DNA of 64,000 bases from contig NZ_WOWP01000053.1 of the NCBI RefSeq assembly GCF_009741375.1, forward strand, positions 110,436 through 174,435, read 5' to 3'. Shown piece after piece: positions 63,914-64,000 of the stretch (within the stretch, counting starts at the first letter, position 1; every line of letters starts with the position of its first letter). Source of the stretch: Flavobacterium rakeshii (GTDB taxonomy: Bacteria; Bacteroidota; Bacteroidia; Flavobacteriales; Flavobacteriaceae). Under the pieces are notes generated by a model, which saw only the letters and a list, made by a program, of their open reading frames with translations, made no database searches and was not told where the DNA came from. The position numbers and the translations under genes are program-made.

Positions 63914-64000
63914 TCCTGAAATAAGTTGACACAAATTCGACTTATTATGAAAGACAAAGCAATTACACGCATAAAGCGTAGTCAAAAGGATTACAACATG
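63914..64000 (+). mobile_element. Start of an IS3-family element (runs off the window)
   Basis: The terminal-repeat-like CCTGAAATAAGTTGACAC begins at about 63914 and is followed 16 nt later by an orfA start. The element continues beyond the window. Confidence 0.65.
63947..64000 (+). CDS. IS3-family transposase OrfA (5' part only)
   Basis: Eighteen codons (MKDKAITRIKRSQKDYNM) match the N-terminus of Bacteroidota IS3 OrfA helix-turn-helix proteins, in which a (T/S)QKDY motif precedes the DNA-binding helices. The rest lies outside the window. Confidence 0.65.
   Translation, partial: MKDKAITRIKRSQKDYNM

Overview
The window comes from a Bacteroidota genome, most likely Flavobacteriaceae. The DNA is AT-rich. 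Promoters fit the Bacteroidota -7 element TAnnTTTG, and clear Shine-Dalgarno sites are scarce. The protein families agree: a SprB-repeat adhesin, a GLPGLI protein with a TonB-type outer-membrane protein, FGE-sulfatase and FKBP domains like those of gliding proteins, and TPR-containing histidine kinases.

Left part (1-9.5 kb). A LytTR two-component pair (5102-7451) lies upstream of a PI-PLC/ricin protein and a very large secreted adhesin that runs off the left edge. The adhesin carries a SUEL lectin domain and nine SprB repeats within the window. Two matching pairs of 21-bp-spaced direct repeats lie before the kinase and before the PI-PLC gene. They look like LytTR operators that tie the pair to its output. 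A GC-richer hipBA toxin-antitoxin module follows.

Nitric-oxide region (10-23.6 kb). This holds a quinol-type NO reductase, a cupin, an Rrf2/NsrR-like Fe-S regulator, flavohaemoglobin, a ClC anion channel homologue, a hemerythrin-domain protein, an AraC regulator with a divergent TolC/HlyD/MFS efflux operon, and a degenerate RIC (ScdA/YtfE) protein. Two 28-bp palindromes of the same design lie before the cupin and flavohaemoglobin genes and are probable operators of the Rrf2 protein. A second ClC gene at 37.6-38.9 kb overlaps an HPP-family gene, a family linked to nitrite transport.

Middle (23.6-41.8 kb). The region mixes small regulator/enzyme modules with eroded DNA: IS3 remnants, a broken PAS-LuxR regulator, and SDR and alpha/beta-hydrolase relics. 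The most interesting part is a five-gene overlapping operon (27528-30851): hydrolase, ECF sigma factor, four-helix membrane protein, single-pass exported protein and beta-propeller-like lipoprotein. Its last two genes have paralogues at 49.75-51.26 kb, where the exported-protein gene is interrupted by one nonsense codon.

Right part (41.8-64 kb). This contains an FGE-sulfatase/FKBP fusion with a TPR/coiled-coil partner, two NarL-type two-component systems, a CocE-type hydrolase, an OmpA-like lipoprotein and several unknown lipoproteins. It then has a compact operon of a small two-cysteine secreted protein, a GLPGLI protein and a TonB-type beta-barrel. An IS3-family element begins at the right edge.

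A structured repeat with its own promoter occurs four times (9.5, 24.0, 58.8 and 63.4 kb), always in gene-free DNA. Two copies extend to about 450-480 bp, and one of these ends in a tRNA 3'-end-like sequence followed by a terminator. It could be a small-RNA family, a non-autonomous mobile element, or the boundary sequences of integrated DNA.
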